Shown piece after piece: positions 58,936 to 64,000 of a stretch of DNA of 64,000 nucleotides (positions are counted from its first letter, which is position 1; each line of letters starts with the position of its first letter). The notes under the pieces are model-generated. The model was not told the origin of the DNA. It made no database searches and saw only the letters and a list, made by a program, of their open reading frames with translations. Source of the DNA: Chinchilla lanigera (taxonomy: Eukaryota; Chordata; Mammalia; Rodentia; Chinchillidae); assembly GCF_000276665.1 (NCBI RefSeq), contig NW_004955438.1, forward strand, positions 16,610,777 to 16,674,776. The letters are read 5' to 3'. A program made the translations under genes and the position numbers.

Positions 58936-59800
58936 GTGGTGTGAGTACCTAAGACCCTCTCTTAGCACATTCCCAGTGTATGATACAGTGTTATTGGCTA
59001 CAGTCTTGTGCTATGCATTATATCTCCGGCTTTCTCATCCTATATAACTGCACCTCCGTGCTCCTTGGACTGTATGCCCCCTGCTTCCCCCACCTGAAGG
59101 AACCACAGTTGTGTTTGCTGTTTCTAGACATCCAGTTTTTCACTGGTAGCTTTCTAGAAAGATCATCCTCTTTCTCTTCGGGAGTTTTGAATTCTTCCGC
59201 ATACCATAGTGTCCTCTATGCTTGGCACATGGTGGGAACCCCTTCTTCTTCAGCTGCAGAATATTGCAAGACACTCCTCACATTTCCCCACCAGTTCATT
59301 TGTCAGTTGTGCCCTGTCCTGGTCCGGTGACACTGCTGCAGTGAGCGTGCAGGTGCAGAGACCTTGCAGAGGAGGCCATCTCATATTGCCATCGTTACGG
59401 ATGTCCCCAAGGGAGCCGTGGCTGGACCCCGTGGCAGCTCCAGTTTTAATTTCTTTAGGAGCCTCCGCACTGTTTACTCCCGCAGCTGTACCAGTCTACC
59501 TTCCCTGGCCGGTCCACGCCCCTCTGTCTCCACATTCTTGGCAACACCAGTCTGTTCCCATCTGTAGCTTTCTTTTTCTTTTTCTTTTTCTTTTCTTCTC
59601 TTTTCTTTTTTTTAATTTCATTTTGTAGGGGTGTTTTTCAAAGAGACGTTTCTACCTTTGGTAAAATCCTGTTGATTTTTTTCCTACCTCAAGGTCATGA
59701 CATTTTTCATCTTTTTTATTAAAAAGTTTTATAGTTATAGCTTTAATGCTTAGGGCTATGATCTGGTTTTGTTTTTATATAGGATGCAAATTAATGGCTG
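58936..59800. mobile_element. Old L1M fragments, mixed
   Basis: 'accctctcttagcacattcccagtgtatgatacag', 'tctttaggagcctccgcactgt', and 'aaaaagttttatagttatagctttaatgcttagggctatgatc' resemble L1M blocks, some antisense. A (CTTTTT)n run is at 59567-59615. Confidence 0.5.
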
Positions 59801-60555
59801 AAGTTCTTTTTTCTTTCCCAAAAGGATGTCCAGTTAAACAAGCATGTTTGTTTAATGACTGTTCTCTCACTTGAGAACAGGACCAGGGCTGGATATAAGC
59901 AGGTGCAACATTTAAGGTGGCATTCACGCTTAGTTCCAACCCCATATTTGCAGGATGCTAACAGCAATTGCCTCCTTAAATTTCGATTCCAGGCACTTGC
60001 TGGACCCTCACTGCTGACAAGCACCTTCCTAGTAAATGCTGGCAATAGCAGATCACTTTCCTCTACTACTCGAGTCCCTCACCCAGACATGTAAAATGAC
60101 CCATTGAGCACGTCCAGAGCTCTGTCCTGAGCTCAGGAAGGGCACATCCAGCTGCCTGCTCAGCAGCCTCTGGAGTGGCTCATACTCTCTCAGTTAACCT
60201 GGCCAGCACTGAGCTGTGTCTCCACCTGACTCAAGTAGATGATAGTCCTGCCCCGGTTCTCCAAGGACAGTTCTACAGGTTGCACACTGCACAGGGGTCC
60301 CTGCTGGGGAAGTGAGTGGGTGCTATAATCCACCCATGCCCCTTCCTGTGGCCAGATGCGGGTCTACATCTGCCCAGAAGAAGGGGTGCTTTTGCTAAGT
60401 CCCCGAGTAGGGTGTTAGATCTGGGAGTCATCCCTCGGTCTTCTCTGTCCCTCCCTCATTCTCAGCCCCCCCATCCCTCTTCCTCACTGCTCCAGCCACA
60501 TGGCTTCTTTCTGTCCCAGGAGTACACCTGGAGGAGTGTGTTTCTCTCTGGGAAT
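59801..60555. other. Upstream flank, no gene recognised
   Basis: No coding signal or named repeat. Confidence 0.35.
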
Positions 60556-60559
60556 CAGT

Positions 60560-60800
60560 CTCGCTGCCCTTCTGCTCAGAAATCTCTTTTTCCAGATCTT
60601 TCTTTGAAAGCCACCTCTGCCAGGAGGTGCTCCCTGCTCACTTTAGCTGAAGTAGCTCTACCATAGCATGTTGTTTATGGTTTGTAAGAAGATGAGGTCA
60701 CATCTCCCCCTGGACAATGAGCAGACTGGCTCACCTGTCTGTCTCAAAGTGTTGAAACTTGTAATGTAGTCCACGCCGTGTGCAACACCTATCCCAGGCT
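60560..60800 (+). mobile_element. Possible L2 LINE 3' fragment
   Basis: 'gaggtgctccctgctcac', a 'catgttgtttatggtttg' block and 'cccctggacaatgagcagactggctcacctgtctgtctc' recall the L2 3' end. Confidence 0.4.
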
Positions 60801-61740
60801 GGTGTCAACCCTGCCGCTAATGTACGTATGTGAGAGGAAGTGTTCAGAGCAACAGGGACCCTGGATCTGTGCGAGACACTGCTGGCTGCCTAACCCATAC
60901 TCTCTCCTGTCCAGCTCCTACCTATCAGCAGGAGATTGGCAAGAGACTGGATTATACCGAAGCCGGTAGCAGCCAGGTGACTTAATTCAGTCTCAGGGAG
61001 CTGAGAGGGGAGAGATCAGAGCCTGCCTGGCTGCTGTCCACCCAGATGGTATGGCATGGGGCTGGGTGAGGGATGGGCATTGGGTTCAGGGACACTGCGG
61101 CTCTGCCAAGTGCTGGATACATAATTCATGTGTGCCCAGAACTCGGCAGGCAGAGATAAGAAACATGGTGTTCCTTAAAAAGGCTCTAAGCCTTGAAGGT
61201 CACGGCAGGGGGCCACGGCCTTGTCCGCCAGCCCCATCTGGGGCCCAGATGAAGACGGCAGGGAGCCCCTGAGGTCTTGGGGTAGATGCTGGTCCTCCCT
61301 GGAAAGCCCTGAAGGGTTTAAGCATTCATGAGCTCCTTGCTGAGTGACCTGATAAATTATTCAAGCCACATCGTCATGGGTTGCATGTGGCCTGGGCCCA
61401 TCCGTTTCTAACAGGCAGGGAAAAATGAGGCCATCAGAGCAGCTAAGCACACAGGAACTCCTGCTGGCCTTGGAGGCCGGACCCCAACACTCCCTTCTCT
61501 GTGGACTCATTCGCTGAGATGCTTTTTTCTGCCTGTTCACAGCAGGGTCTCTTTCAGTGCTTTTGAAAAAGAGACCGGGCTGCTGTATCCGTGTTAAGAT
61601 TCAGAGTCCTCCCCAAGCTGACTCAGCGATGGCATCTCCTCTCCGGGTTTTCGTGCCAGCTTTTCCCAACCAAATTAAGCCTTCCCTCCTCTGGGCTCCC
61701 AGGACTCTGCTGTGAAGTCACAGCTCACTCCAATTCAGTT
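60801..61740. other. Upstream flank, partly unique sequence
   Basis: 61320-61440 ('cattcatgagctcc', 'gataaattattcaagcc') reads as unique sequence. No gene is recognised. Confidence 0.3.
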
Positions 61741-61744
61741 GAAC

Positions 61745-61905
61745 AGGTATTCACTGAGCACCCACTCATCTTGTGTAGGTTGCATCTAAACCACAATAAA
61801 GAGGCTCAGAGAGGTTAACCTTGCCCAGGGCTCTCAGCAAATATTCACAGCGCCAGTTTTGAATCCAGGTCTAGATGATTCCAAAGTCCAAATGTCTTCT
61901 ATGCT
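61745..61905 (-). mobile_element. MIR SINE
   Basis: 'aataaagaggctcagagaggttaaccttgcccagggctctcagc' and 'ccagttttgaatccaggtc' are inverted MIR blocks. Confidence 0.65.
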
Positions 61906-61967
61906 ACAGTCCCCTATCATAAGGAACCTCTATTTTAGTCAGGCCATTCCAAAACATTAGTAATTAA

Positions 61968-62111
61968 GGCCGGGCATGGTGGCACATGCCTGTAATCCCA
62001 GCACTTGGGAGGCTGAGGCAGGAGGATCATTGCGAGTTCGAGGCCAGCCTGGGCTACCAAGTGAGCTCAAGGTCAGCCTGAACTGCATAACGAGACCTTG
62101 TCTCAAAAATG
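61968..62111 (+). mobile_element. B1 SINE, sense, full length
   Basis: 'ggccgggcatggtggcacatgcctgtaatcccagcacttgggaggctgaggcagg', the 29-base internal duplication, and 'gagaccttgtctcaaaaa'. It is flanked by the exact 18-base duplication CCAAAACATTAGTAATTA (61949-61966 and 62112-62129). Little decay, so a fairly young copy. Confidence 0.97.
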
Positions 62112-62129
62112 CCAAAACATTAGTAATTA

Positions 62130-62917
62130 TAAAGCAAGAAAGAATGAACTCGTTCATTCACCTGTTTATTCTTTAATTCAACAAGTATCCTACTCATCTC
62201 TTCAGTATAGAGCTCTGAGCACCCACTAGGTGCCAGGGAAGTGGGGAGGAAGGTTAGAATCCGGGGAAAAGGAAGGAGCTTGTTTTACACAGAGACCACT
62301 CGTGTGCCTAGGCTTCTTCCAGTTTTCCAAGAGTCCCACCAGAACAGGTGTGTCAGAGGGCTGCGGAGCAAGAGGAGAGCAGCTTCCCACTTACCACAGA
62401 ATGCAGCGGTGCTCTGCAGATGCCGGGCATAGATAGAGTGTCCTGGGGATGTTCTGTGACTGAGAAAATGAATGAACTAATAAGCATTTATGGTTGAATA
62501 AATGAATGGACAAAATAACCAGGAGCGTACAGGAAATGAAGTAATTCCCTGGGTCCCCTGATTGCCTTGTCTGCTTTGTCTGCCGCGCCCCCACCCCACA
62601 CATACCAGGGCTGATACTGGCAAAGAAAGACTAAATGCCAGATGGACAGAAAATGACCTGTTGGATCTTCTCTTTCCTTTTTGGTGCAGGATTTCTGCAG
62701 CATAGGAAAGAGAAGGGAACTTAGAACAGGATTCCTGGGCATTGCCACTGCCCAAGAATGAGAGACTTCATCTCTCCGACTATTTCTTTGCATGAGCACA
62801 CAGGGATTCTTACATGCAAGCACTCATTCACTCCAAAACTGAGCTCTATCGAGTGTCAGGCACCATATCAGGCTCCCTGGAGGGGAAATACCTCCTCCTG
62901 GGCCACAGCTCCTCAGA
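62130..62917. other. Upstream flank, no gene recognised
   Basis: 'aataaatgaatgg' near 62498 resembles an L2-type end. No coding signal. Confidence 0.35.
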
Positions 62918-63019
62918 GTGTAATGTACCCAGTTAGTAAATGGAAGTCAGGGTGTAATGTACTCAGTTAGTAAATGGAAGTCAGGGTGTAATGTACCCAG
63001 TTAGTACATGGAAATCAGG
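62918..63019 (+). repeat. 34-bp tandem repeat, three units
   Basis: Three head-to-tail copies at 62918-62951, 62952-62985 and 62986-63019 of a unit that begins GTGTAATGTACYCAGTTAGT. Units 1 and 2 differ at one base. Unit 3 has two further changes. Confidence 0.95.
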
Positions 63020-63035
63020 CCATTGCCTAACCTGC

Positions 63036-63330
63036 AGAGCAGTGCTGTCCAGCGTGCCAGCCGCAGGTGGCTCCTGAGCAATAGAAAGACAGTCTCTCTG
63101 AGCTGAGATGGACATATAGAATGCGCACTGGACTTTGGAGACTTAATGATGTAAAGCCATAATGAATTTAAATATTGATTACGTGCTGAGATGACAATCT
63201 TTTGCATATATTAGGCTAGGTCAAATCTATTATTAAAATTTCATGTTTCTTTTTACTTTTTAAAAAACATAGCTTCTAAACCATGTTGAGAGGTGTCCGT
63301 GGCTTGTATTCCATCTCCATGGAAGACCAC
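63036..63330. mobile_element. hAT-type MER DNA transposon fossil
   Basis: It starts 'gagcagtgctgtccagcg' (hAT-type end), with 'ccagccgcaggtggctcctgagcaa', an A/T-rich middle, and 'tttctttttactttttaaaaaa'. It resembles the 'cagtgctgtcc' medium-reiterated family. The right end is poorly preserved. Confidence 0.5.
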
Positions 63331-63334
63331 TAGG

Positions 63335-64000
63335 GTCAAGCGCAGTGCAGACTGCCCAGCTGGAACATGGAAGTAGGAGCAGGAGGCCGGAAGTGGGTGC
63401 TCAGGGTCTGGGCGGGGCAGTGGCTTCCTGGATGGCAGGTGCAGGGCAGGTGTGTGAACAGGAGGAAGACAGAAAGGGGCTACAGCAAGGGGGCCAGTCT
63501 CAGGCAGGCAGTTCTGACCAAAATGAGGCCCTGTTTCCCAGGTTGACCAAACCGAGAGGCACTGCAAACCCAGCCATGGTTTCCCTCAGAAATCCCACAT
63601 CCCCGCAGAAACCCAGGCTGGGTGTCTGCCAGTGTCTCCCACACACAGAAAGCAGCCCTCTCTCCCAGTCCCCGCCTCGATCCCCAATGCCTCCCCCACT
63701 CACTTCCCTTCATTGGAAACTTCCAGGTTTCCAGGCTCCATCCTCGGAAAGTAATTGCTGTTTCTGATGCCTTTGTTGGCTGCGCCTCTGAAGAATCTGA
63801 TGAAGTCATTCTAATTAAAGCACTGATTGCACTGGGAGGAACGATAGGGAACAGGCCACTCTGCCCGGGGAGGGCGGCCAGTGGTGAGGCAGGGAGATCG
63901 CTGGAGGAGTCTTCTTCTCGCAGCTCTGTCTGACCAGGGCAGCTGTGTCCATCATCTCGAAGTAATAACAACGTGACAGTTACAATGACAGTGCGCACGG
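63335..64000. other. Upstream flank, candidate conserved element
   Basis: 63745-63850 contains CTTTGTT (SOX-like), TTGGC (NFI half site), TGAAGTCATT and CTAATTAAAG (homeodomain) within about 80 bases and reads as unique DNA. No gene is recognised. Confidence 0.35.

Overview
This is nuclear DNA of a placental mammal, almost certainly a rodent. It holds B1 SINEs with the typical 29-bp internal duplication, many tRNA-derived ID-type SINEs ending in a 'ggtaccgg' motif, and a lineage-typical LINE-1. The ancient mammalian layer is also present: MIR, MLT1/MaLR and MLT2 LTRs, MER5A, MER2/Tigger and hAT elements. I see no murine B2 elements and no squirrel-type B1-dID elements. A non-murid, non-sciurid rodent (castorimorph or hystricomorph) is the best guess, but the species cannot be fixed from the sequence alone. 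There are no bacterial-style genes, operons or CRISPR arrays.

One protein-coding gene is clearly supported: the orthologue of human C14orf132, on the minus strand. Coding exon 1 (51850-51876) encodes only nine residues. It lies in a CpG-rich promoter region (about 51440-52210) with three GC boxes. An intron of about 28.6 kb (23285-51849) separates it from the last coding exon (23060-23284), which encodes the remaining 74 residues and the stop. The 83-residue product has no signal peptide and one hydrophobic segment at its extreme C-terminus, as in tail-anchored membrane proteins. The 3' UTR runs leftward from 23059. I see no canonical AATAAA on that strand before about 18.1 kb, so it may be several kilobases long.

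Layout: 1-18 kb is intergenic sequence downstream of the gene, with old LTR and DNA-transposon copies and a convergent pair of CTCF-like motifs at 11.6 and 12.5 kb. 18-23 kb is the putative 3' UTR. 23-52 kb is the coding exons and the intron. The intron holds two LINE-1 blocks (28.6-31.1 and 42.8-44.6 kb), several ID and B1 SINEs with clear target-site duplications, and two exact RFX X-box motifs (33.2 and 50.46 kb). 52-64 kb is upstream flank, dominated at 53.4-59.8 kb by old LINE-1 fragments with nested LTRs and SINEs.

I did not find a previously undescribed multi-gene system. The observations most worth checking are the resemblance of the C14orf132 membrane segment to the TUNAR microprotein, the paired X-boxes, the identical convergent CTCF-like sites, and a patchwork LINE-1 that carries a 105-bp piece of its own host element. 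All family assignments come from reading and memory, not from database searches.
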